The position numbers and the translations under genes are program-made. From Chryseobacterium daeguense DSM 19388 (GTDB lineage Bacteria; Bacteroidota; Bacteroidia; Flavobacteriales; Weeksellaceae), in assembly GCF_000430825.1 (NCBI RefSeq), contig NZ_AUMT01000003.1, positions 186,001-250,000 of the forward strand: a DNA stretch of 64,000 nucleotides, in the 5' to 3' direction. This document shows, piece after piece, positions 37,158 through 46,448 of the stretch (the stretch's first letter is position 1; each line of letters begins with the position of its first letter). The notes beneath the pieces are model-generated. The model was not told the DNA's origin and searched no databases. It saw nothing but the letters and a program-made list of their open reading frames with translations.

Positions 37158-38474
37158 TTAATTATTATTTATAATTCTTTTGTGCTGTAAAGACACAAAT
37201 TTTGAACTTTGTGTGTTTTTGAGATAATTGGTAAGGGAAGACCTGCTCATGCTGTCTTTGGTAAGATAAATCCTTCCTCCGTACTGCTGAACAATTTCAT
37301 CCAGCTGGTCAACAAGCTTTTTAAGTTTTGAATTCACTTTAAAATCAAGAGCCAGCGTATATCCTTCCACCGGAAATGAATTGTAAGCTTCCGGGTTGTG
37401 CTTTCCGAAAAGCTTTAAAACGGCCAGAAAAGAACCATTTCCACTGTTTGCGATGGTTTCCAGAATTTTTTTCATGCCTTCTTTTCCGGTTTCTTTCGGG
37501 ATTACCATCTGATATTGGATAAATCCTGATTTCCCGTAAATTCTGTTCCATTCATGAACAGCATCCAGCGGATAGAAAAAAGTTTCGTAATCAATAAAAT
37601 TTTTAATTTCTTTTTTTGTCTGCTTATTGAAGTACAACAAATTGAAAATCTTCACCGTTAAAGCATTTAAAACAAACCCAGGGAAGTAAAAAGGAACGGT
37701 AGGTTCAAATTTTTTCTTGAGTCTCAAAGGATTATTTCGTAGATTCTGAGGCAGTTCATGCTGGAAAGCGTGCTCTCCTCTCATCAAAATACTCCTGCCA
37801 ATATTCTTCCCCTTTTGAAGGCAGTCTATCCATGCAACAGTATAAGTCCAGCTTTCACTTTCTTCAAATAATCTGAAAATTTCATCCAGATTTTCAGCTT
37901 TAATGCTTTCCTGACGAATGTATGCGGATTCTATATTTTTCAGCTTAAATTTCGCTGTCAGAATAATACCTGTTAAGCCCATTCCACCGATGGTAGCCCA
38001 GAATTTATCTGTATTTTCCTCTCTTGAGCAGGTAATAATATCACCGTTTTCGGTCATTAATTTAAATTCAATCACATACTCTGAAAAACAGCCTTCTGCG
38101 TGATGGTTTTTCCCGTGAACATCAGATGCAATGGCACCTCCGACAGAAACAAACTTCGTTCCCGGCGTTACATACAAAAAATATCCCTGGGGAACAGAAA
38201 TTTCCAAAACTTCTGAAAGCAGAACTCCTGACTCGCATTCAATAACACCGTTTAAACGATCGAAACTGATGAATTTATTTAATTTTTTGGTTGAAAATAT
38301 ATGTTCGCCCAACGAAGCATCACCGTAACATCTTCCATTACCTCTGGCAATAACTTCATTGTTATTTACTACAAATTCTTTTATTTTTTTGAAGCTGTCT
38401 TCAGACTTCATTTCTTTTTCCACTATGGGAAAATTACCCCAGTTTGTAACTTTCTGTATAAAATTAGGCTTCAT
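37158..38474 (-). CDS. FAD-binding oxidase, DprE1-like
   Basis: A 438-residue FAD oxidoreductase of the vanillyl-alcohol-oxidase type. The FAD-binding region shows RGNGRCYGDAS (about 40-50), GVLLSEVLEI, VSVGGAIASDVHGKNHH (about 106-122) and the substrate domain up to LTKDSMSR. The GG-A-I-A-D-V-H-G-K-N-H-H pattern is that of DprE1, which oxidises decaprenyl-phosphoryl-ribose. It overlaps the UbiA-type gene by 4 bp (ATGA) and precedes the DprE2-like gene by 5 bp. Confidence 0.88.
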   Translation of the reverse strand: MKPNFIQKVTNWGNFPIVEKEMKSEDSFKKIKEFVVNNNEVIARGNGRCYGDASLGEHIFSTKKLNKFISFDRLNGVIECESGVLLSEVLEISVPQGYFLYVTPGTKFVSVGGAIASDVHGKNHHAEGCFSEYVIEFKLMTENGDIITCSREENTDKFWATIGGMGLTGIILTAKFKLKNIESAYIRQESIKAENLDEIFRLFEESESWTYTVAWIDCLQKGKNIGRSILMRGEHAFQHELPQNLRNNPLRLKKKFEPTVPFYFPGFVLNALTVKIFNLLYFNKQTKKEIKNFIDYETFFYPLDAVHEWNRIYGKSGFIQYQMVIPKETGKEGMKKILETIANSGNGSFLAVLKLFGKHNPEAYNSFPVEGYTLALDFKVNSKLKKLVDQLDEIVQQYGGRIYLTKDSMSRSSLTNYLKNTQSSKFVSLQHKRIINNN

Positions 38475-39358
38475 TTTTTAAAGTAAATTTGAATTAAAAA
38501 CGCAGCAACCCACAACAATAAGGTAACCTGAATATATCTGTCCCTGTAAACAATTTTGGTAGGCGATTCCGTCCTGTTATAAACCAATGTCTGCTGTAGA
38601 TACCTCAAAAAGGCAAATACCACAAAGATCACCGTATAAAAAACCCTCTCATGGAATTTTGCCTGAACTTCAGGTGACAATGTAAACATTAAGTAACATA
38701 CAATAGCCAATGTTACGGAAATGGAAAGTGCAATATCTGCAAACTGAACGTTGTAACCATCCAAAGCCCGTCTTGTTTTCCCTGAAACTTGGGCGTTGAT
38801 AAGTTCTCCCCTTCTTTTTCCGATAGCCAGAACCAATGCCAGTACAAACGTTAATAAAATAGCCCACTGGGAAATACTGATCCCCGTCATATAACCTCCA
38901 GCTAACACCCTTAAAACAAAACCTATGGCAATAATTGAGATATCAATAATCGGAACATGTTTTAATTTAAAAGTATAAGCCAGATTCATTACAAAATAAA
39001 ATCCTACAATAGTCGCAAACTTCCATAAATTCTCCTGAAAATAAGCCTGAGCAAAGAATACAAGCGCAATATCCGCAGCAATAAGACCTATAAAAATACC
39101 TATTGCACGGGATTTGGAAATAGCGCCGCTTGCAAGCGGTCTGCGTCTTTTTTCCGGGTGTTTTCTGTCTGCTTCAATGTCATTATAATCATTTAAAATA
39201 TAAACAACACTGGCAGCTAATGAGAAAATGATAAACGCAAAGATGCTTTTGGTTAAAAGATCCAGGTTTTTGATATTACCTGAGAAAAACAGGGGAACAA
39301 ATACAAAAAGGTTTTTTACCCATTGTTCTACCCGAAGCAGCTTAAAATATTTCTTCAT
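38471..39358 (-). CDS. UbiA-family prenyltransferase, decaprenyl-phosphate phosphoribosyltransferase-like
   Basis: A 295-residue membrane protein with about eight or nine helices. The first Asp-rich motif is NDYNDIEADRKHPEKRRRP (about 57-75), the form typical of enzymes using PRPP (Rv3806c type) rather than quinone synthesis. It would attach 5-phosphoribose to polyprenyl phosphate, the first step before DprE1/DprE2. It leads the operon; a -7 box TACTTTTG lies at 39376-39383 (minus strand). Confidence 0.88.
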   Translation of the reverse strand: MKKYFKLLRVEQWVKNLFVFVPLFFSGNIKNLDLLTKSIFAFIIFSLAASVVYILNDYNDIEADRKHPEKRRRPLASGAISKSRAIGIFIGLIAADIALVFFAQAYFQENLWKFATIVGFYFVMNLAYTFKLKHVPIIDISIIAIGFVLRVLAGGYMTGISISQWAILLTFVLALVLAIGKRRGELINAQVSGKTRRALDGYNVQFADIALSISVTLAIVCYLMFTLSPEVQAKFHERVFYTVIFVVFAFLRYLQQTLVYNRTESPTKIVYRDRYIQVTLLLWVAAFLIQIYFKK

Positions 39359-39414
39359 TTATGTGGTTTCAAATGCAAAAGTAAGAATTAAAAAAATATC
39401 CACCATAAAAATAC

Positions 39415-39441
39415 AAAAATAACCGCCAATAGCGGTTATTT
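39415..39441 (-). terminator. Rho-independent terminator of the OmpA-like gene
   Basis: AATAACCGC / GCGGTTATT with a 5-nt loop, followed by T-rich sequence on the minus strand, 25 bp beyond the stop at 39467. Confidence 0.8.
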
Positions 39442-39466
39442 ACGAAAATATTTATATGTTAATTAA

Positions 39467-40156
39467 TTATTGCCCCTGTTGAGCTTCATTAATCATTTTT
39501 GCATTTGCAGTGATGGCAAATTCCACTCTTCTGTTTTTAGCTCTGCCTTCTTCAGTATCGTTTGTAGCAACCGGCATTGCTTCTCCTTCACCTTTAGCGA
39601 ATAATCTGCTTGATGCGATGCCTTTTCCAGATAAATAAGTTTTTACCGAATTGGCTCTTCTTTCTGATAAGCTTAAGTTGTAAGCATCTGTACCTTTGCT
39701 GTCTGTATGCCCGTAGATATTGATGTTTGTATCAGGGTTGTTTGTTAATACCTGAGCCAGTTTATCTAAGTTGGTTTTTGCAGTACTTGTAAGCGCAGAA
39801 GAATCAAAATCAAAGTTTACAATACTTTCGTTCAAAGTAATTTTGATACCGTCTCCTACTCTTTCAACCTGAGCACCCGGCAGCGTTTCTTTAATTTCTC
39901 TGGCCTGCTTATCCATCTTGTTACCGATAACGTTACCTGCAACACCACCGATAATACCTCCTAAAACTGCTCCAATTGCACCGTTACCTCCTTTTCCTAC
40001 ATTATTTCCAAGGATTCCTCCAAGAACCGCTCCTGAAGCAGCACCTACGGCAGTACCTCTTTGCTGGTGGTTAGAATTCTGTACAGCTTCACAACTTGTG
40101 AGCAATAGAGCCGATGATAAGAAAAGAGCTCCGATATATGTTTTTGTAAATTTCAT
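39467..40156 (-). CDS. OmpA-family lipoprotein with glycine zipper
   Basis: A 229-residue protein: lipobox at Cys22 (LLTSCEA), a glycine-zipper segment (about 35-80, repeating GAVLGGILG-type units) and a C-terminal OmpA domain (about 110-220) with NINIYGHTDSKGTDAYNLSLSERRA, which binds peptidoglycan. It should tether the outer membrane to the cell wall. Single-gene unit with its own terminator. Confidence 0.93.
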   Translation of the reverse strand: MKFTKTYIGALFLSSALLLTSCEAVQNSNHQQRGTAVGAASGAVLGGILGNNVGKGGNGAIGAVLGGIIGGVAGNVIGNKMDKQAREIKETLPGAQVERVGDGIKITLNESIVNFDFDSSALTSTAKTNLDKLAQVLTNNPDTNINIYGHTDSKGTDAYNLSLSERRANSVKTYLSGKGIASSRLFAKGEGEAMPVATNDTEEGRAKNRRVEFAITANAKMINEAQQGQ

Positions 40157-40180
40157 CTTGTTAAGTATTTTTTAATTAAA

Positions 40181-40675
40181 TTATTTCATTCCCGTTCTCT
40201 CGAAGTTGTAAACAACTCTTACATTTTCTCCTTCGAAAGGAACATTTTGTTCAAGTGAGAATTGATCTGTGCTTTGGTTAACCATGGTTAAGCTGTAACC
40301 CATTGAATTTTGCTTGGCTTTGGTTCCGGCTGCGATTTTTTTGAATTCAAAAGTGTTTCCGCTTTTTACTTCAAATTTAATTGGCTGTGTGAATCCGGCT
40401 CCGCAGTTTCCGCCTCCATTCAGGGTATAAGCTCCTGTCCAGTTATTTGGAATCAGTCTCCAATGACTTCCTACAAAACATTGTGCATCCACACCGTCAT
40501 CGAAAGGTTTAATCTTGAATTTTTTGTCGTAGTCAACGCTTACAATCTGCCAGTCTCCTTTCATTTTAAGAAATTCTGATCTTTGATTCTGCGCTGTTGC
40601 AGCATTATTAACTGAGGAACAAGACACTGCAAAAAGTGATGTTCCGATCATCCCTGCAAGTAGTAACTTTTTCAT
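40181..40675 (-). CDS. Lipocalin-like lipoprotein
   Basis: A 164-residue protein with a lipobox at Cys19 (FAVSCSSV) and the lipocalin opening KGDWQIVSVDYD followed by eight beta strands. Proteins of this kind sit in the outer membrane or periplasm and bind small hydrophobic molecules; no ligand can be named. It precedes the OmpA-like gene by 24 bp on the same strand and is probably co-transcribed with it. Confidence 0.82.
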   Translation of the reverse strand: MKKLLLAGMIGTSLFAVSCSSVNNAATAQNQRSEFLKMKGDWQIVSVDYDKKFKIKPFDDGVDAQCFVGSHWRLIPNNWTGAYTLNGGGNCGAGFTQPIKFEVKSGNTFEFKKIAAGTKAKQNSMGYSLTMVNQSTDQFSLEQNVPFEGENVRVVYNFERTGMK

Positions 40676-40741
40676 TTTGTTGTTTATTATTTTGTTACAA
40701 TAAAGTTACAAAAAACCGTGCCAAAATTTAAAAATAAAAAT

Positions 40742-40770
40742 AAAAAAAGTCCCAAAATTTCGGACTTTAT
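40742..40770 (-). terminator. Rho-independent terminator of the subtilase gene
   Basis: AAAGTCC / GGACTTT around an 11-nt loop, followed by TTTTTTT on the minus strand, about 30 bp beyond the stop at 40801. Confidence 0.8.
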
Positions 40771-40800
40771 ATGGTTCTACCTTAATTACAGGAAGATATG

Positions 40801-42477
40801 TTATTTTTTAACAGCCTTTTTTACGGATCTTTCAGCTTTTTTTACAGCGCCGGATTTTCCGTTATAGTAGTTTGAATAAGCGTATTCAGCTGCCTTTTTT
40901 AAATCAATAACACCGCCTGCCTGAGAAAAATCTCCAAACTGATTCGTTGTGCTTGCGTTGCTTGATTTTACCAGTGATTCAATAACCTGGGCTGGCGTAA
41001 GATTCGGCATATAAGCCAATAAAACTGCCGCAGCACCTGCTACCACCGGAGAAGCCATAGAAGTTCCCTGTAAATATTTATATTCGTTATGAGGCACTGT
41101 AGAATAAATTTCCTGGCCCGGAGCGAAAACATTTACCATTTTCTTATTGTAGTTTGAGAAGCTTGCTCTCAATGCATTATTGTCGTTAGTACTTGCACCT
41201 ACAACCAAAACGTTATTTACAAATGGCGCCGCATCAGTAGTATTTTTAAAGTTGGTAGGATAAGCAAGATGCTCTGCAACATCCTCATTCTCATTACCCG
41301 CAGCTTTTACAAGAAGAACGCCTTTATCCTGAGCATATTTGAATGCATCCCATACTACATTTTTACCAGGAGAAACCGGCTTACCGAAGCTCATATTCAG
41401 AACTTTAGCACCATTATCCACTGCATATCTGATAGCGTTCGCAACGTCTTTGTCTCTTTCATCACCATTCGGAACTGTTCTTACAGACATGATTTTAGCT
41501 ACTTTTGAAGCAACCCCATACTGAATTTCTTTTCCGTTCGGAAGACCTGCGATGATACCGGCAACGTGAGTTCCGTGCTCTGCATCAGGACCTTCGTAGT
41601 GATTGTTTCCATAATTCTTTTCAGAATAATCATCGTAGTTATCACCTACAATTTCTTTTCTTGGGTCATAATCAAGATTATATTGCTTTTCCTGCGGACC
41701 GAAATAATCTAAAGCCTCTTTCATCTGCTTCTTCATTTCCGTTTCGAATTCTGCTGCAGATTTCCCTTTAAATTCCGGACTTTGAGAAACCTGAGCCAAC
41801 ACCTGAGCTGCCATTGCATCTTTTTGATCAGCCGGCTTAATGGCTGCAACATTTTCAGGGGTAACAGCTTTTCCGTTCAGCAATTTTACCATTGTAGGAA
41901 TGGCATCATTAATCATTGAATACGTCTGGAAACCCTGTCTTGCCTCAACACTTTTCTTTGAGAAAAGATCCTTTGCTTTCATATACATTGCAAATTCTTC
42001 GGGCATCTTAGCCTGATTTGCTTTGTTTTTAGCAGAGTCATCTCCTTCAAACATTGGCTTGTATTTAGCAACAACTCTTGTTACTTCCATATTATCGATA
42101 TCAATATCGGCAGTTTTTCCACCAATGAAGTTCCATCCGTGAATATCATCGATGTATCCGTTTCCATCATCATCTTTTCCGTTGTTTGGAACTTCGTTCG
42201 GATTAGACCAAACATTTTTAACCAACCCCGGGTGATCTACCTGAACACCACTGTCTAAAACTCCTACTACAACCGTTTTCGGCTTAAGACCTTTAGACTC
42301 TAAAAATTTATATGCGTTTTCTGTATTTATACCATAAACTTTCGTTGTAGAAAAATCTTTGTGATACCAAGTCATAAGATCTTTATTTTCTTTCGGATCT
42401 ACACCTGCTTTTGCTTCCTGAGCATAAGAAAAACTGAATCCTGCTAAAAAAACAGCAGCTAATAATACCTTTTTCAT
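40801..42477 (-). CDS. S8 family subtilisin-like serine protease
   Basis: A 558-residue secreted protease with signal peptide 1-20 (ending SYAQ). Catalytic triad: D75 (VVGVLDSGVQ), H301 (HGTHVAGIIAG) and S473 (GTSMASPVVAG). About 225 residues lie between the Asp and His motifs, much more than the 30 or so in subtilisin; this insert is rich in charged helix and may shape the active site. The C-terminus is a Lys-rich tail (KKAERSVKKAVKK), without the usual type IX secretion signal. Single gene with its own terminator. Confidence 0.93.
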   Translation of the reverse strand: MKKVLLAAVFLAGFSFSYAQEAKAGVDPKENKDLMTWYHKDFSTTKVYGINTENAYKFLESKGLKPKTVVVGVLDSGVQVDHPGLVKNVWSNPNEVPNNGKDDDGNGYIDDIHGWNFIGGKTADIDIDNMEVTRVVAKYKPMFEGDDSAKNKANQAKMPEEFAMYMKAKDLFSKKSVEARQGFQTYSMINDAIPTMVKLLNGKAVTPENVAAIKPADQKDAMAAQVLAQVSQSPEFKGKSAAEFETEMKKQMKEALDYFGPQEKQYNLDYDPRKEIVGDNYDDYSEKNYGNNHYEGPDAEHGTHVAGIIAGLPNGKEIQYGVASKVAKIMSVRTVPNGDERDKDVANAIRYAVDNGAKVLNMSFGKPVSPGKNVVWDAFKYAQDKGVLLVKAAGNENEDVAEHLAYPTNFKNTTDAAPFVNNVLVVGASTNDNNALRASFSNYNKKMVNVFAPGQEIYSTVPHNEYKYLQGTSMASPVVAGAAAVLLAYMPNLTPAQVIESLVKSSNASTTNQFGDFSQAGGVIDLKKAAEYAYSNYYNGKSGAVKKAERSVKKAVKK

Positions 42478-42493
42478 ATGTATATAATATATT

Positions 42494-43117
42494 TTAATAT
42501 GATTGTTTTATATTTTTAATATAAGTCAGAGATTCCGGCCCTTTGTTACAAATAAGGTCTAAAATTGATAAATCTTTCAGAAAACCCAGCTTGTCTGAAA
42601 ATGTTTGATAATATTCTTCCATATCATATTCTGAAGGATGTTTTGCTGAAAATTTTTCTCTGAAATTAATTTCTTCCGGATTTTTGATATATTCTATATT
42701 CAAAGAATGTGCCTTTTCCGTTTTTAGGATCTGCTGGATAACATCAAGTGCTTTGATATTAAAATCAAGTACATATTTTTCTTTTAAATCAAATATTTTC
42801 CTGAATTTATCCTCATAAAATTCGAAATAAGGAGAGCTTTGATAGGCTGTCTTAATAGACTTCCAATGAAGAGTACGCCAGTCTTCGCGGTGGGAAATTT
42901 CAATATCTTTAAACTCTCTTTTCCCATTATGCTGAATCGGAATAATTAATGATAATTTTCCGTTTGCCCCATAAATATTGGCCCTGTTTCTATACGTCTG
43001 CTTCGGAAAGCTTTCAAACTGTTCAAATAAAATTTCATTTTCAGGGTCTAAGAAAACTGAAAACCATGAAATAGGCGGTAAATAAAATACCGGTAATAAT
43101 ACATTCTTCATATTCAT
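42494..43117 (-). CDS. WbqC family protein
   Basis: A 207-residue cytoplasmic protein with the WbqC pattern: PVFYLPPISWFSVFL near the start, E-FPKQTYRNRANIYGANG (about 37-54), LSIPI-type strand and W-x-S-I-x-x-A-Y (WKSIKTAYQSSPYFEFY). WbqC proteins are linked to surface polysaccharide or nucleotide-sugar steps, but the reaction is not established. Adjacent to lepB (71 bp), a conserved neighbour in Flavobacteriia. An ATG two codons in (43111) is an alternative start. Confidence 0.85.
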   Translation of the reverse strand: MNMKNVLLPVFYLPPISWFSVFLDPENEILFEQFESFPKQTYRNRANIYGANGKLSLIIPIQHNGKREFKDIEISHREDWRTLHWKSIKTAYQSSPYFEFYEDKFRKIFDLKEKYVLDFNIKALDVIQQILKTEKAHSLNIEYIKNPEEINFREKFSAKHPSEYDMEEYYQTFSDKLGFLKDLSILDLICNKGPESLTYIKNIKQSY

Positions 43118-43188
43118 AATGCAAAAATGAAGTATTTTTTGAATACTCCATTTTATTTTATATTTATTTTAAACTTTGACAAAGTGTT

Positions 43189-44835
43189 TTAGATTTCGTC
43201 GTCAGTTTTTTTCTTTCTGAATAGTTTCATAAAATACTCCCATCCGAAGAACAAGATAAGAATCATTGCTGCAATCCACCAGTAAGAAGTTTTATTAGCT
43301 TCTCCTGTATTTGTAGCTTTAAACATTCTTTCCCAACGGATTTTCCACGGAGCCTGATAAGAAGAGCTGGCATCTTTGAAAGCACCCTGTATGCTCATCC
43401 ACGTAAACATAGGCTTCCCAACAATATTCTCTTCCGGAACGAAGCCAAAGAATCTCGCATCCAATGAAGCATCCCTGTTGTCCCCAACCATCATATAATA
43501 ATCCTGTTTAATAGTATACTGATTGGTTTCTTTTCCGTTGATGAAAATTTTTCCGTTTTTATTTTCTAAGCTGTTGTGCTCATATTCTGAGATAATCCAC
43601 TGATACATAGGAAGAGACTCCTGATTAAGCGTAACAACGTCTCCTTTTTTAGGAATTCTCAAAGGTCCGTACCAATCCTGATTCCAAGGTTTGTTGATAG
43701 GGAAAATAGACTGGGTGGTATCTATGCTTTTTGTATATGCAGATCTGTCAGCATTAAGTTTATAAGAAACCGTAGCAGAATCTTTAGGGAAAATGCTCTC
43801 TTCCATATCAATTACATTCGGCAACCCTTTAATCTCTTTCGCTGTTTTATCTGTAAGCCCCTGGAACATATAAGTGAAACCACCTTTATCATTCTGCATT
43901 TCCCTTACAGGTAAAAATCCGTAAGCATTGTATAATGCAGGAATATCTAATTGCGTTCCTGTATTTACTGTGTAAGCATGCTGAATTTCCTGATCTCCGA
44001 GGATAGTCTCCGGTTTTCCGTTCACAAAAAGTCTTCCTGCTCTCATTTCAAAAGTATCACCAGCAACGGCAACGCATCTCTTTACATAAGGATCTCTTCT
44101 GTCGATTGCAGTATGTACAGAATCCTGAGGATAGTTGAAAACAACTACATCATGCTTTTGAGGCTTATTAAATTGGAAAATTCTTTCGTATGGTAATTTT
44201 ACACCCTCTACATAAGATTTCGGGTCATCTTTCGGGTTTCCTTTTTCGCCGGAATCGAAGATCGTTCCCTGTAGGAAAGGTATTGCTACCGGGCGCATAG
44301 GAAGCCTGTATCCGTAGCTCCATTTATTTACAAAAAGGAAATCACCTACCAATAACGTTCTTTCCATAGACCCTGTAGGAATTCCGAAAGGCTGTGTTAC
44401 AAAAACATGAATTATGGTAGCAAAAACCACCGCAAAAGTCACTGATCCAAGGAAAGAATCTTTCTTTTTTTCGCTTTTTTCTTCGTCTGTCAGGAACAAT
44501 TCATTTTCACCTTCTAACTCCACATCTTTGCCATAATTTACCGTTGCCATATAGATAAATGGAAGAATTGCTGTAAGAAGCGCACTTTTCCCGAATTTTT
44601 TCATTAAATAAATATGAAAAACAGACATCATGATAGGTCCCACAATTGGAAGATAGGACAAAATAGCCCACCATTTCGGATGTTTTGTTTCTTTTAAAAT
44701 AATGAAATAATTGTAGAAAGGGATAAAAGCAAATAAAGGACTATACCCCATTTTCTTAAACAGCTTCCAAGTGGAAATCCCCATCAATACGGATAAAATG
44801 AGAACATAAACTGTGTACGTTAAAAAATAATTCAT
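43189..44835 (-). CDS. lepB: Signal peptidase I, long form
   Basis: A 548-residue inner-membrane protease that removes signal peptides. The catalytic Ser is S156 in GIPTGSMERTL and the general base is K252 in DPYVKRCVAVAGD; the box GDNRDASLDARFFGFV is near residue 450. It is almost twice the usual length: three extra N-terminal helices (residues 1-100), an extended mid-domain (about 265-430) between the Lys motif and the final box, and a C-terminal membrane helix (about 520-538). This long form is common in Flavobacteriia. It follows dapB by 110 bp. Confidence 0.95.
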   Translation of the reverse strand: MNYFLTYTVYVLILSVLMGISTWKLFKKMGYSPLFAFIPFYNYFIILKETKHPKWWAILSYLPIVGPIMMSVFHIYLMKKFGKSALLTAILPFIYMATVNYGKDVELEGENELFLTDEEKSEKKKDSFLGSVTFAVVFATIIHVFVTQPFGIPTGSMERTLLVGDFLFVNKWSYGYRLPMRPVAIPFLQGTIFDSGEKGNPKDDPKSYVEGVKLPYERIFQFNKPQKHDVVVFNYPQDSVHTAIDRRDPYVKRCVAVAGDTFEMRAGRLFVNGKPETILGDQEIQHAYTVNTGTQLDIPALYNAYGFLPVREMQNDKGGFTYMFQGLTDKTAKEIKGLPNVIDMEESIFPKDSATVSYKLNADRSAYTKSIDTTQSIFPINKPWNQDWYGPLRIPKKGDVVTLNQESLPMYQWIISEYEHNSLENKNGKIFINGKETNQYTIKQDYYMMVGDNRDASLDARFFGFVPEENIVGKPMFTWMSIQGAFKDASSSYQAPWKIRWERMFKATNTGEANKTSYWWIAAMILILFFGWEYFMKLFRKKKTDDEI

Positions 44836-44945
44836 AATTTTTTGTGCCTAATCTATAATATGAGTAATTGGTAATGAGCAATGAATAATTTTAGCTCTCA
44901 TTATTTCTTACTATTAGTTTGCAATGTAGGAAATTTGTTACAAAA

Positions 44946-45647
44946 TTAAAGTCCTAAAACATCTTTCATTGTGAAATTTCCTTTTTTATCTTTGATCCAT
45001 TCAGCGGCAACTACTGCCCCCAATGCAAAACCGTTTCTGTTGAAAGCGGTGTGCTTAATTTCAATTTCGTCCACCTCGCTTCTGTAAAAAACGCTGTGAG
45101 TTCCCGGAACCTCATCTTCACGGATAGCAAAAATACCCAGCTGATTCCCCTGAGTTTCGTCCAATTTCCAGGCGTCAAACTTAGGATTGTTTTTAAAAAT
45201 GCCTTCCGCAAGGGAAATTGCAGTTCCACTCGGAGCATCTAATTTGTGGATGTGATGAATTTCTTCCAGCTGGCATGAGTATTCATCAACATTTTTCATC
45301 AGGTCGGCCAGTTTTTCGTTTAAAGCAAAAAATAAATTCACGCCTAAACTGAAGTTTGAGCCATATAAAAAAGCCGTTCCGTTATCAACAGCCAACTTTT
45401 CGATTTCTGGTTTTCTGTCCAGCCAGCCGGTGGTTCCGCAGATAACCGGAATTTTATTTTCAAGACAGGCTTTGATGTTATCGTAAGCCACTTCAGGTAA
45501 AGAAAATTCAATAACCACTTCCGGATTATTAAGATTTTCAGCAGTTGGAGTTTCTTTTAAGCGGGCAACCACTTCATGACCTCTTTTCGTAGCAATTTCA
45601 TCGATGATTTTGCCCATTTTGCCGTAACCAACTAGTGCTATTTTCAT
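44946..45647 (-). CDS. dapB: 4-hydroxy-tetrahydrodipicolinate reductase
   Basis: A 233-residue cytoplasmic enzyme of lysine and diaminopimelate synthesis. The NAD(P)-binding start is MKIALVGYGKMGK, followed by CGTTGW (about 70-75), the catalytic loop EIHHIHKLDAPSGTA (128-142) with the His and Lys of the family, and a C-terminal end LGAVVAAEWI. Length is slightly short but typical for Bacteroidota. Conserved position between DUF5683 and lepB. Confidence 0.96.
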   Translation of the reverse strand: MKIALVGYGKMGKIIDEIATKRGHEVVARLKETPTAENLNNPEVVIEFSLPEVAYDNIKACLENKIPVICGTTGWLDRKPEIEKLAVDNGTAFLYGSNFSLGVNLFFALNEKLADLMKNVDEYSCQLEEIHHIHKLDAPSGTAISLAEGIFKNNPKFDAWKLDETQGNQLGIFAIREDEVPGTHSVFYRSEVDEIEIKHTAFNRNGFALGAVVAAEWIKDKKGNFTMKDVLGL

Positions 45648-45806
45648 TTTCTATTTGTTTCTAGGTTCTTTTTAACGCAAAGGTCGCAAAGATTTTTTTT
45701 AACTACTAACTGTTTTTAAGTTCGCAAAGGCGTTTCACTTAACAAAGTCCGCAATGACAATGGTTGCGAAAACAGATTCACTATTAATTATTATTTATTA
45801 ATTATT

Positions 45807-46448
45807 TTAAAATCTATAACTTAAGCTTAATCCTGTTTTTGGAGGAGCAAAACCATATTGATCCTGAATAACCGTAGGATTAAATGACAGATCCGGATCG
45901 TGGCGGCTTTCATACAAATGAGCATCTACAACGGCATCTACAATATTTAAAATGTAAATAAGCCCCGTGATGGCAATTGCATAATCTCTTTGTCTTTTCG
46001 CCCTGTCCTGAGCATTTCCCAATGCCACTTTGTCAAGCCACGGGTGACTGTCGACAAATTCATTCGGGGTTCCGTTGAGCTTGGCGATATAATATTCGCG
46101 GTATCGTCTGTATTGATTGTCATTCCAGACCGCAATACCTACTCCGGCTCCTACTGCTCCCCAGACGATCGGGATTTTCCAGTATTTCTTGTTGTAATAT
46201 TGGCCCAATCCCGGTAATACAGCAGAATATAATCCCGCTCTTGTAGGATTCAGCTTTAAGGTTTTCTTTGTTGGCCCGTTTGCTTTTTCAAGATCTGCAA
46301 CAACCTTCGATTCTGTTTTTGTATTGTTTTTTTCTACGGACACGCTGTCTGTCGGATGATATTCCACCCGGATCGTATCGTTAGGATTCACCTGTGAGAA
46401 GGCAATCGTAAACAAGCATAGAAAAAATGTGAAAAATATTTTTTTCAT
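45807..46448 (-). CDS. DUF5683 family protein
   Basis: A 213-residue protein with a signal peptide (1-18, ending AFSQ) and a domain of about 90-180 with PTRAGLYSAVLPGLGQYYNKKYWKIP and two membrane helices, the DUF5683 pattern. It begins at the base just before the parB stop region (46448/46449), so it is coupled to parB. It is a fixed part of the parAB-dapB-lepB cluster in Flavobacteriia; function unknown. Confidence 0.85.
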   Translation of the reverse strand: MKKIFFTFFLCLFTIAFSQVNPNDTIRVEYHPTDSVSVEKNNTKTESKVVADLEKANGPTKKTLKLNPTRAGLYSAVLPGLGQYYNKKYWKIPIVWGAVGAGVGIAVWNDNQYRRYREYYIAKLNGTPNEFVDSHPWLDKVALGNAQDRAKRQRDYAIAITGLIYILNIVDAVVDAHLYESRHDPDLSFNPTVIQDQYGFAPPKTGLSLSYRF

